Below are positions 1 through 5,876 of a stretch of 6,461 bases of DNA, piece by piece (the first letter of the stretch is position 1; the number at the start of each line of letters is the position of its first letter). The position numbers and the translations under genes are program-made. The stretch comes from Capnocytophaga granulosa ATCC 51502. GTDB taxonomy: Bacteria; Bacteroidota; Bacteroidia; Flavobacteriales; Flavobacteriaceae. The stretch is taken from positions 1-6,461 of the forward strand of contig NZ_KE150259.1 of assembly GCF_000411115.1 (NCBI RefSeq), written 5' to 3'. The notes beneath the pieces are model-generated. The model saw nothing but the letters and a program-made list of their open reading frames with translations. It searched no databases and was not told where the DNA came from.

Positions 1-10
1 AGTGTCAATT

Positions 11-38
11 AAGTGAAGAGTGAACAGTAAAGAGAGAA
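11..38. repeat. Heptameric repeat, NAGTGAA family, left of the 5S gene
   Basis: Four consecutive 7-base units can be read: AAGTGAA, GAGTGAA, CAGTAAA and GAGAGAA. The last two are degenerate. The reverse complement of the unit is TTCACTN, the same family as the TTCACTA/ATCACTA units just upstream of the 5S gene and the ACCACTA units after it, but in opposite orientation. I see no coding potential here. The function is unknown. Confidence 0.5.
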
Positions 39-98
39 AAGTTATTCTTTATACACTTAAGCTACTTTACTTTAAAATACAAGTGTGGTGAAGAACTA

Positions 99-126
99 TT
101 CACTATTAGTTTTTCACTAATCACTA
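99..126. repeat. Heptameric repeat, TTCACTA family, directly upstream of the 5S gene
   Basis: In a strict 7-base register the sequence reads TTCACTA, TTAGTTT, TTCACTA, ATCACTA. Three of the four units match and one is degenerate. The array ends about five bases before the 5S rRNA. The rest of positions 1-130 is AT-rich spacer, with no tRNA-like fold and no recognisable 3' end of 23S rRNA, so if an rRNA operon lies upstream, the 23S gene ends outside the window. Confidence 0.5.
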
Positions 127-131
127 AAAAT

Positions 132-242
132 TTAAGGTGGTTAAAGCGAAAGGTCTCACCTCTTACCATTCCGAACAGAGAAGTTAAACCTTTTAGCGCA
201 GATGGTACTGCAATTTGTGGGAGAGTATGTCGCCGCCTTCTT
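132..242 (+). rRNA. rrf: 5S ribosomal RNA
   Basis: This is the small RNA of the large ribosomal subunit. The conserved loop CCATTCCGAACAGAGAAGTTAA is recognisable near 166-187, followed by GATGGTACTGC and then GTGGGAGAGTATGTCG. Helix I closes by pairing AAGGTGG (134-140) with CCGCCTT (233-239), six Watson-Crick pairs and one G-U. The length of about 110 nt is normal for 5S. Exact ends are uncertain by a few bases. An intrinsic terminator begins 7 bases downstream, which fits the end of an rRNA operon, but no 16S, 23S or tRNA is visible inside the window. Confidence 0.93.
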
Positions 243-248
243 TACAAG

Positions 249-282
249 AACCGAATTATTCTTTTGAATAGTTCGGTTTTTT
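249..282 (+). terminator. Rho-independent terminator after the 5S rRNA
   Basis: AACCGAATTATTC (249-261) pairs with GAATAGTTCGGTT (266-278), a 13-bp stem with one G-U wobble and a TTTT loop. The stem runs directly into a T tract ending at 282. It lies 7 bases after the 5S gene and probably ends the rRNA transcript. Confidence 0.9.
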
Positions 283-295
283 ACTATTTTTTCTA

Positions 296-330
296 ATCAC
301 TAACCACTAACCACTAACCACTAACAGCTA
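296..330 (+). repeat. Heptameric tandem repeat (ACCACTA) abutting a start codon
   Basis: Five 7-base units follow each other: ATCACTA, ACCACTA three times, then a degenerate ACAGCTA whose last A is the first base of the ATG at 330. They are the same family and orientation as the units at 99-126. The array fills the whole 5' region of the next gene, so the copy number sets the distance between any upstream promoter and the start codon. I found no clear TAnnTTTG promoter motif between the 5S terminator and this gene. Confidence 0.75.
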
Positions 331-1256
331 TGAAGACATACTTCTATTTTTTATTTTTTCTATCTCTATCTTTAGCAGCTCAGAATAAAGATGCTCAAAA
401 ACGCCTATATTATAATCCTATGGAAGGAGAACCAGCCTATGCTATGGGAAAGTATGAAGTGAGAATACAGGTTTATGAGGAGGCCTTTGATACGCTTGTA
501 ACAAAGCAAAATATGGTGAATTTTGCTAAGAAAAATCACTTCTTGGATACCATTCCTAAGCGGAATCCAAAGTTGCCATATTCTCATTATTATCTTACCT
601 ATTATACTAAAAATGCAGAAAATCATTGGCAAAATACGATGGTTTATTTCATCGGAAATAAAATCGAAGGAAAAGATGTATTACTGATAGCTAAGATCAG
701 TTCAGTCTCCGAGTCACCTTCCGAAGAGATTGACACAGAGATGATTCAGCTGGTATTAGATAAAAAAGTGCCCAAAGAAAATCATTTGGGTGGGCGTTCT
801 TTTGATTTTCTCGGGAGAAAAGTACCCCTAATGGACGAATGTTATTGGGCTGGAGTCAATATTGTACGCTGCCCTACCAAAGGGGAGATGAACTGGAGCC
901 TGCACGCTACCTTAGCCCAAGCACAGCAAGCCATTGCCCTACAGAAGGAATGGGCTATGTTGATTCTCGTACCAGAAAACCATACGATAAGCATTCTTAC
1001 AGAGCGGGATATCACGCTCCTCTTTGAAGGGAAGCAAACACGTGCCACGGAGGTTGTCTATAACGAACATTATCAGGATCCTGTCCTCAAGAGTCATCAT
1101 AAGGATCACAAACTCATTGTCTATTTTATAGCGACAGTGCTCAGAGGGCAGGCGATCTCCTGTGTGATTAGCTATTACGATTATAATGAGCGATTGCCTG
1201 AGACGGGACTCCCTGAGTTTGTCTCTCAGTTTGTAAGGCTACCCAAAGGGGCTTAG
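330..1256 (+). CDS. Secreted hypothetical protein, 308 residues
   Basis: I do not recognise this protein. It starts with a classical signal peptide: Lys2, then a hydrophobic stretch at about residues 4-16 rich in Phe and Leu, and a plausible signal peptidase I site around Ala16-Ala17 before Gln18. There is no lipobox cysteine, so the product is probably periplasmic or exported rather than a lipoprotein. The mature part is soluble with mixed charge and alternating hydrophobic segments. It has cysteines in the middle (within DECYW and VRCPT) and one near the C terminus (ISCVISYYDY). No catalytic motif stands out. The ATG at 330 is well supported because the signal peptide begins there and a heptamer repeat lies immediately before it. 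No Shine-Dalgarno sequence is visible, as is usual in Bacteroidota. The gene stands alone on the plus strand after the 5S gene and ends 4 bases from the stop of menF on the other strand. Confidence 0.82.
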   Translation: MKTYFYFLFFLSLSLAAQNKDAQKRLYYNPMEGEPAYAMGKYEVRIQVYEEAFDTLVTKQNMVNFAKKNHFLDTIPKRNPKLPYSHYYLTYYTKNAENHWQNTMVYFIGNKIEGKDVLLIAKISSVSESPSEEIDTEMIQLVLDKKVPKENHLGGRSFDFLGRKVPLMDECYWAGVNIVRCPTKGEMNWSLHATLAQAQQAIALQKEWAMLILVPENHTISILTERDITLLFEGKQTRATEVVYNEHYQDPVLKSHHKDHKLIVYFIATVLRGQAISCVISYYDYNERLPETGLPEFVSQFVRLPKGA

Positions 1257-1260
1257 AGAG

Positions 1261-2316
1261 TTATTGAAGTACTCGTAGCATGGTTTGGGCTTTATTTTCC
1301 GTTTCCTGCCATTCGCTTTCTTCTTGAGAACCACTATTGACCCCTCCTCCTACATATACAAATATCTCTTTTTGAGTGAGTTGGGCACACCTGAGATTGA
1401 CAAATAGGTCTATGGAGCGATGTGCTCCCCAATGAGTCAAACCACAATACCCTGCATAAAATTCTCTTGGATAGCCCTCATTCTCAAGTAGAAAATTACG
1501 GGCTTTATCTGTTGGGAAGCCACATACGGCAGGAGTAGGGTGTAGGCGTTGTACAATTTCTTGGATAGGTGTATTAGAGGTGATTTTAGCGGTAATTTCT
1601 GTACAGAGATGCCAGAGTCTCCCTGCACGTACTTCATGTACTTTTCCTATGGATAAATCGGTGGTGAGGGGGTGTAGCACTTGGGTGATAGTATCGGTTA
1701 CAATCTTTTGTTCTCTATATTCTTTTTCTGTCCATAGGGGACTTTTTCCTTCTACAAAGGGTTTGGTTCCCGCCAGTGACATGGTACAAAGAGTATCGCC
1801 TACAACTTTTATCAAGGTTTCAGGAGTGGCAGCCAGCCAGCGACCTACTTTGGGGTGGGAAAAAGCATAACAAAAGGCTGTAGGATATAGCGCTTTTAGA
1901 TCTTGGAAATAGGTAAGAAGCGATTTTTGATTGCCTTGGTAAGCAATTCTACGGGAAAGAACTACCTTTTCTAACGTATGTCCCTCTATGGCTTTCAGTG
2001 CTTTCTGGAAAAGGGTATGATAGTGTTCTCTATCACCTTGGGTGGGAATAAGATCCGCACTAAGTATAGGCTTTTCAACTGAAAATAAGGGAGTGGTAAG
2101 GTGATGCTCTTGCTTTAGTAACAAAGGAGTACCCCCATAGAAAGGACACATGATAAAACCATCTCCCTCACAGAGATTGGTTGTATATAAGGTGTCATCA
2201 TTCTGGTAGATAAGGTGAATATCCGCGCTATTGGGATAGCTAAACAAAGCAAAAGGTAACCCTCTTAGGGCAACCTCCTTTGCTTTTTCTAAAAATTCTT
2301 CTTTAGATTGGTTCAT
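1261..2316 (-). CDS. menF: Isochorismate synthase (MenF/EntC family)
   Basis: This enzyme converts chorismate to isochorismate, the first committed step of menaquinone synthesis, in the cytoplasm with Mg2+. At 351 residues it is shorter than E. coli MenF, but it carries the whole chorismate-binding domain. Matches to the EntC/MenF pattern, in order, are EKVVLSRR at 116-123 (Lys117 equivalent to the general base), ATPETL at 163-168 (Glu166), SLAGTKP at 180-186, REQKIVTD at 201-208 (Glu202, metal site), LWHL at 234-237, LHPTPAVCGFP at 258-268, and EWQETENKAQTML at 335-347 (Glu338, metal site). The partner chosen by context is menI, whose stop codon overlaps this start in an ATGA arrangement, so the two are probably translationally coupled. 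EntC-type use for siderophores is possible by homology alone, but no siderophore genes are present and the menI neighbour favours menaquinone. No other men gene lies in the window. Confidence 0.92.
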   Translation of the reverse strand: MNQSKEEFLEKAKEVALRGLPFALFSYPNSADIHLIYQNDDTLYTTNLCEGDGFIMCPFYGGTPLLLKQEHHLTTPLFSVEKPILSADLIPTQGDREHYHTLFQKALKAIEGHTLEKVVLSRRIAYQGNQKSLLTYFQDLKALYPTAFCYAFSHPKVGRWLAATPETLIKVVGDTLCTMSLAGTKPFVEGKSPLWTEKEYREQKIVTDTITQVLHPLTTDLSIGKVHEVRAGRLWHLCTEITAKITSNTPIQEIVQRLHPTPAVCGFPTDKARNFLLENEGYPREFYAGYCGLTHWGAHRSIDLFVNLRCAQLTQKEIFVYVGGGVNSGSQEESEWQETENKAQTMLRVLQ

Positions 2317-2738
2317 CTTTTCTTAGTGATTATGGTGGTGTGTTTTCCATAGGAAACAAGTTTACCTTCCTCGTCAGTGATTTTTACATCCCAGTGTTGG
2401 AGTGTTTTTCCCTTATGGAGTAGGGTGGCTTTGGCAAAAACTTGCTTACCCAACTCTACCCCTCGTACATGATTCATCATAATGTCTATTCCTAAAACTA
2501 AGTAGTTTTCAGGATCTGGATTTGCCAGTAACATCGCGGCAATACTTCCTGTGGTTTCCGCCAAGGCAGCCGATGCCCCTCCATGCAGTATGCGATTGGG
2601 TTGGCAAGTCTTCTCATTGACAGGCATTTGTGAGATTATGTAGTCTTCGCCTATTTCTATAAAGCGAATTTCAAGGAAGTCTATGAGGGTACTTTGCCCC
2701 ATAGCATTGGCTTTTTCTAATAATAAATGGTTGTTCAT
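2313..2738 (-). CDS. menI: Hotdog-fold thioesterase, probable DHNA-CoA hydrolase (MenI-like)
   Basis: This 141-residue single-domain protein belongs to the PaaI/YdiI hotdog thioesterases. It aligns along its length with my recollection of E. coli MenI (YdiI): NAMG near residue 11, FLEIRF at 21-26, the Gln46-Pro47 pair, the LHGGASAALAET signature at 51-62 with His52 and catalytic Glu61, then NHVRG in the middle of the chain. Family members hydrolyse 1,4-dihydroxy-2-naphthoyl-CoA to DHNA and CoA in menaquinone synthesis. The ATG at 2738 gives the expected length. The gene ends in TGA inside ATGA, overlapping the menF start, and this pairing is the main support for DHNA-CoA as substrate rather than phenylacetyl-CoA-type esters. 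No -7 motif is visible in the 27 bases upstream, so it probably depends on a promoter further upstream. Confidence 0.87.
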   Translation of the reverse strand: MNNHLLLEKANAMGQSTLIDFLEIRFIEIGEDYIISQMPVNEKTCQPNRILHGGASAALAETTGSIAAMLLANPDPENYLVLGIDIMMNHVRGVELGKQVFAKATLLHKGKTLQHWDVKITDEEGKLVSYGKHTTIITKKR

Positions 2739-2765
2739 ATCTTATAGAATTAAAAATAATTAAAG

Positions 2766-3029
2766 TTATAAGGGTTCAAATTTGTTGTAATGTCTTAGGG
2801 GTATAGTTATCTTTTCTTTGGGTAAATCCCTTGCTCTGCCAAAAAAATCTTCTCGGATTCCATATTCATCTTTGTAGAGAAAATCCCCCGAATAGGCGTC
2901 TATATAATAGATGCTATGAGCTAATTCTTCTTCTGCAAGTATGGCAAATCTTATTATATTAAAAGATGTTGCAAGACTATCCTTTTTATAATCAAAGAGA
3001 TGTTGCTCTTTACAAACATCTGTAAGCAA
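2766..3029 (-). CDS. Small hypothetical protein with an uncertain, non-ATG start
   Basis: I do not recognise this protein. The first conventional start codon in the open frame is a TTG at 3029, giving 87 residues rich in Asp, Glu, Tyr and Phe. The frame is open back to a stop at 3077-3075 and contains no ATG. The codons before the TTG, read from an ATA at 3059-3057, encode a typical export signal: one Arg, then VLFFSFLLLLTDVC. The real product is therefore probably an exported protein of about 97 residues that starts at a non-standard codon, or whose ATG has mutated. The DVC before the cysteine is a poor lipobox, so lipidation is doubtful. The gene follows the upstream fusion gene closely (its stop is at 3066-3064) and precedes menI by 27 bases on the same strand. 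The region is AT-rich compared with menF and the tRNA nucleotidyltransferase gene. Confidence 0.5.
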   Translation of the reverse strand: MLTDVCKEQHLFDYKKDSLATSFNIIRFAILAEEELAHSIYYIDAYSGDFLYKDEYGIREDFFGRARDLPKEKITIPLRHYNKFEPL

Positions 3030-3063
3030 TAATAAGAATGAAAAGAACAGAACTCTTATAAAA

Positions 3064-3885
3064 TTACTTAGTTTTTATCACGATTTTATTATTGGACAAA
3101 TAGAAAATGGTATCATTTTTTTTCTCTTTTATGTAACCAATGTATTTCTTATCCGAATATATAGTATCAATATCCAAACTCTTTACTAAGGCTATATCTT
3201 CTTTTAGTTCTGATGGGGTATATTCCAAAAAACCATCAGCCCTATTCCAAAGAAATCCTTTTAGCTTCCCCTGCTTGTCATAAAGTGAAATGGTCTTTAT
3301 AAGCAATCTTCCATAATTATTTTCTATAAATCCATTGGGGTTATATTGATAATCTTTACCTATTCTTTCGGTTTGGATAACCTTAAAATCACTTTTCGGG
3401 GCACTGCATCCTATCAGTAGAAAGCTAATAATGACACTTAATTTAGTAATAGAGTGGTTTGTTGCTTTGTCAGAGGGAGGTATTTTCTGTTTTTCCTTTT
3501 TTTCAAAATAACATATCCCCATATAAAAGGCAAAAATGCAGATCCCGCAGGGGATGATAGAGCTATATACTACCGCTGGGTTAATCTCCTCTTTTAAATA
3601 GGTAGACCAACAAGCCTCCCGATGCATAAATTCTATCCTATTGATATATAGCCAAAAAGCTAAAATAATTAGGAGTAATATATACTTAGCGATAGATTGT
3701 CTAATAGGTTTACAAAAAATGCTATATACAAATACTATACAGAATTGGATAGGCATAAAAATAGAAATACCTGTAATAACATCACTTTTTGCGTCAATAC
3801 AAGAATACCCATCAGGCAAGAAAAGTATCATTTGAATAGCACCTATAATCACAGATAGGGCACTTATCTTTATACTTTCTTTCAT
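3064..3885 (-). CDS. Hypothetical membrane protein fused in frame to a lipoprotein-like domain
   Basis: I do not recognise the family. The 273-residue product has two distinct halves. Residues 1-127 hold four likely transmembrane helices, at about 7-24, 37-58, 65-81 and 104-127, with an REACWSTYL segment in the loop between helices 3 and 4. A charged, lysine-rich linker (128-145, KKEKQK and following) comes next. Residues 146-160 then read like the start of a lipoprotein: ITKLSVIISFLLIGC followed by SAPKSD, with lipobox LIGC and Cys160. The rest (161-273) is a soluble charged domain rich in Lys, Asp and Tyr. If it is one protein, 149-160 is a fifth membrane helix. If it is really two genes, the second would start at the ATT codon 3450-3448 or near it, since no ATG lies in that frame at the junction. 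The ATG at 3885 is good for the first half. The gene lies 42 bases after the nucleotidyltransferase stop and its base composition is clearly AT-rich. Confidence 0.65.
   Translation of the reverse strand: MKESIKISALSVIIGAIQMILFLPDGYSCIDAKSDVITGISIFMPIQFCIVFVYSIFCKPIRQSIAKYILLLIILAFWLYINRIEFMHREACWSTYLKEEINPAVVYSSIIPCGICIFAFYMGICYFEKKEKQKIPPSDKATNHSITKLSVIISFLLIGCSAPKSDFKVIQTERIGKDYQYNPNGFIENNYGRLLIKTISLYDKQGKLKGFLWNRADGFLEYTPSELKEDIALVKSLDIDTIYSDKKYIGYIKEKKNDTIFYLSNNKIVIKTK
3406..3450 (-). other. Internal lipoprotein signal peptide inside the fusion gene
   Basis: These 15 codons encode a Lys near the start, a hydrophobic core SVIISFLLIG and a cysteine followed by Ser-Ala-Pro-Lys-Ser-Asp. This is the standard layout of a lipoprotein signal (lipobox L-I-G-C) but sits at residues 146-160 of the longer reading frame. 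The codon at the head of the signal is ATT. See the entry for the surrounding gene. Confidence 0.55.
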
Positions 3886-3919
3886 TCTTGATTAGGTTTT
3901 GTAAGTTCTATCATCTTTG

Positions 3920-3942
3920 GGTACGAGCTATAAGCTCGTACC
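3920..3942. repeat. Perfect palindrome at the 3' end of the tRNA nucleotidyltransferase gene
   Basis: GGTACGAGCT (3920-3929), a 3-base ATA spacer, and AGCTCGTACC (3933-3942) form an inverted repeat with 10 perfectly paired bases per arm. It spans the stop codon (TAG, 3930-3928) of the upstream gene and encodes that protein's last residues, GTSL. No T tract follows on either strand, so it does not look like an ordinary intrinsic terminator. It resembles a dispersed REP-like palindrome, but whether other copies exist cannot be seen here. A stabilising or attenuating mRNA hairpin is the main alternative. Confidence 0.75.
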
Positions 3943-5361
3943 AGCGACTAAAGACAGTCCCATTTTCTTTGCTTTCTCAAGCATAAAGGGATATGCTTCT
4001 TCGTAGGAGTTACCTATAATACCCTCTAGAATAGCTTCTTTGATCGCTTCTTTGAGCTGACCTACTTCACGGGAGGGACTAAGGCCAAAGAGAGCCATGA
4101 TTTCCTCTCCAGTGATAGGAGGTTGAAAGTTACGTATATGGTCTTTTTCTTCTACTTCTACGACTTTTTGGCGAACAATTTGGAAATTCTGATGGTATTT
4201 CTTGTATCTCTGTGGGTTTTTGGTAGTAATATCGGCCTCACAAAGGGTCATAAGTGCTTCAAAATCATCACCCGCATCAAAAAGTAGGCGCCTTACAGCC
4301 GAATCGGTTACAATATCCTGTGCAATGATGATGGGGCGGGAACTCATAGTAACCATTTTTTGGACAAATTTCATCTTCTCATTTTGAGGCAGACGCAGAC
4401 GCTGGAATATCTTTATCACCATTTTCCCTCCAAGAAACTCGTGACCATGGAATGTCCAACCTATTTTCTTGTCAAATCGTTTGGTCGGGGCCTTGCCTAT
4501 ATCGTGCAGTAGGGCAGCCCAACGGAGCCATAAGTCATTGGTATTCATGGAGATGTTGTCCACTACTTCTAAGGTATGCCAGAAATTATCCTTGTGGCGT
4601 TGTCCTTCTTTTTCATCTACTCCTTGTAGGGCGACCAATTCAGGTAAAATCATTGAGAGTAAGCCCGTTTCATAAAGCAACTTAAACCCAACTGAAGGGC
4701 GTGCAGCGGTAAGAATTTTGTTGAGTTCCTCAGCAATACGTTCGTTGGAAATAATCTTGAGTCGTTCCTTGTTGTCCGCTATGGCTTGTAGGGACTTCTC
4801 TTCTATCTGAAAATTCAGCTGGGTAGCAAAGCGAATAGCCCTGAGCATACGCAAAGGGTCGTCAGAATAAGTAATGTTCGGCTCTAAAGGGGTACGAATG
4901 ATTTTGTTCTGTAAGTCATCAACTCCTCCAAAAGGATCTACCAATTCTCCGAAAGTGTCTTGATTTAGGGATATAGCCAACGCATTGATGGTAAAATCAC
5001 GACGATTTTGGTCATCGGCCAAGGTACCATCTTCCACTATGGGCTTGCGAGAATCCTCCCGATAGCTTTCCTTACGTGCCCCAACAAACTCAATATCAAT
5101 ATTATCGGTCTTGATCATGGCAGTGCCAAAATTCTTAAATACCGATATTTTAGGATTATTGGGCAATTGAGCGGCTACTTTTTCAGCTAGCTCTATACCA
5201 CTGCCTAGAGTAACAATATCAATATCTTTGGCAACACCTCGTTTTAATAGTAAATCACGAACAAAACCTCCTACGACGAAGCATTTTTGACTGTTTTGGT
5301 CAGCAATTTTAGAAATAAGTTCAAAGATGGGAGCTGTAAGTGATTGAGAATAATTCATCAT
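3928..5361 (-). CDS. cca: tRNA nucleotidyltransferase/poly(A) polymerase family protein with HD domain (CCA-adding type)
   Basis: This is a class II nucleotidyltransferase that builds or repairs the 3' CCA end of tRNAs in the cytoplasm. With the start chosen here it has 477 residues. The head domain shows GGFVRD at about 31-36, the metal-binding DID at 46-48, RRDFTINALA near 120-129 and DDPLRMLRAIRF near 167-178; NERIAEEL follows near 206-213. The second half carries an HD hydrolase domain with H262-T and LLHDIGK near 284-290, as in bacterial CCA enzymes with phosphohydrolase activity. An ATG at 5382 would overlap the DoxX gene by 10 bases and add only GLTKKYM, so the ATGs at 5361 or 5358 (giving MNYSQSL) are preferred. 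The C terminus (GTSL) and the stop lie inside a palindrome, so the natural end may have been altered. From sequence alone I cannot separate CCA addition from poly(A) polymerase or partial (A-adding) activity. Confidence 0.9.
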   Translation of the reverse strand: MMNYSQSLTAPIFELISKIADQNSQKCFVVGGFVRDLLLKRGVAKDIDIVTLGSGIELAEKVAAQLPNNPKISVFKNFGTAMIKTDNIDIEFVGARKESYREDSRKPIVEDGTLADDQNRRDFTINALAISLNQDTFGELVDPFGGVDDLQNKIIRTPLEPNITYSDDPLRMLRAIRFATQLNFQIEEKSLQAIADNKERLKIISNERIAEELNKILTAARPSVGFKLLYETGLLSMILPELVALQGVDEKEGQRHKDNFWHTLEVVDNISMNTNDLWLRWAALLHDIGKAPTKRFDKKIGWTFHGHEFLGGKMVIKIFQRLRLPQNEKMKFVQKMVTMSSRPIIIAQDIVTDSAVRRLLFDAGDDFEALMTLCEADITTKNPQRYKKYHQNFQIVRQKVVEVEEKDHIRNFQPPITGEEIMALFGLSPSREVGQLKEAIKEAILEGIIGNSYEEAYPFMLEKAKKMGLSLVAGTSL

Positions 5362-5372
5362 GTATTTTTTTG

Positions 5373-5801
5373 TTAGTCCCATTTACTTTTTTTGGAAAGT
5401 ACATATTTTCCGCCTCCTGTGAAACATAGACAAATAGCACCTCCTAAGAATAGTGCTAAGGTCTCAATAGCCCAAGCTCCTGTATCGGGGTTAATGACAA
5501 AGATTTCACTCTTATGTACTAAGAAAATAGCCACTAAGCAATCCAGGGCTATAATCATAGCGAAAAAGCGGGTACGATAGCCCAGCATTAGCAGGATAGG
5601 CGCTACAATCTCGCCTATGTAGGCACCATAAGCCCAGATACTTGGCAGTGCATGATTGACCAATTGGATCTTTACAAAGCTGATATCATGCAACTTAGAA
5701 ATACCATGAAAGAGCATGATGCCCCCTATGATGATCCTCAGCAGCAGAACGCCTATATGAATGCTATTATTGTTAGTATTATTGGTATCTCTGTAGTACA
5801 T
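5373..5801 (-). CDS. DoxX-family integral membrane protein
   Basis: The 142-residue product matches the DoxX family of small four-helix membrane proteins, whose roles are mostly unknown and which are linked to redox or quinone metabolism in some members. Visible signatures are LLLRIIIGGIMLFHGISKL in helix 1 (about residues 19-37), GEIVAPILLMLGYRTR in helix 2 (63-78), a third helix (79-96), and AWAIETLALFLGG in helix 4 (109-121), followed by a Gly-rich GGGKYVLSKK tail. A TTG at 5807 is in frame but adds only two residues; the ATG at 5801 is more likely. A candidate Bacteroidota promoter sits about 30 bases upstream. The downstream tRNA nucleotidyltransferase gene begins within about 12 bases of this stop, so the two probably share a transcript. 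No functional link between them is evident. Confidence 0.85.
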   Translation of the reverse strand: MYYRDTNNTNNNSIHIGVLLLRIIIGGIMLFHGISKLHDISFVKIQLVNHALPSIWAYGAYIGEIVAPILLMLGYRTRFFAMIIALDCLVAIFLVHKSEIFVINPDTGAWAIETLALFLGGAICLCFTGGGKYVLSKKSKWD

Positions 5802-5830
5802 TATCAATTAAATTATAAAGAGAGTGGGTG

Positions 5831-5857
5831 CAAAGATAGTGAAATTATTTTTGCAAA
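5831..5857 (-). promoter_or_regulatory. Candidate Bacteroidota promoter for the DoxX-cca transcript
   Basis: On the minus strand TATCTTTG (5838-5831) matches the TAnnTTTG -7 consensus exactly. TTTG (5857-5854) could be the -33 element, but the 15-base spacing is shorter than the usual roughly 19. Transcription would start near 5826, about 25 bases before the ATG at 5801. A short inverted repeat (CAAAC / GTTTG, 5854-5869) overlaps the -33 region. Confidence 0.6.
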
Positions 5858-5876
5858 CGCGAGTGTTTGAGATAAA

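Noticed and set aside
11..330. Heptamer blocks as a CRISPR array
   Set aside because: Units are only 7 bases, directly adjacent, with no spacers of constant length and no cas genes nearby.
405..632. Minus-strand open frame of 75 codons inside the secreted-protein gene
   Set aside because: It lies wholly antisense to a gene with a clear signal peptide and shows no recognisable motif.
3920..3942. Palindrome as a rho-independent terminator of cca
   Set aside because: The stem is good, but neither strand has a T tract after it, and the 10-bp arms are symmetrical around the stop codon.
4452..4685. Plus-strand open frames of 77 and 68 codons opposite the tRNA nucleotidyltransferase gene
   Set aside because: They are antisense to strongly conserved HD-domain coding sequence; two overlapping frames in different phases fit chance opening.
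5362..5382. ATG at 5382 as start of the tRNA nucleotidyltransferase
   Set aside because: It overlaps the DoxX stop and adds only a few residues absent from the usual family start, MNY-type; the ATGs at 5361/5358 fit better.
5799..5807. TTG at 5807 as start of the DoxX gene
   Set aside because: An ATG lies two codons later at 5801, and nothing conserved lies between them.
5652..5870. Plus-strand open frame of 72 codons across the DoxX gene start and its promoter
   Set aside because: It is antisense to conserved DoxX residues, and runs through a consensus promoter for the other strand.
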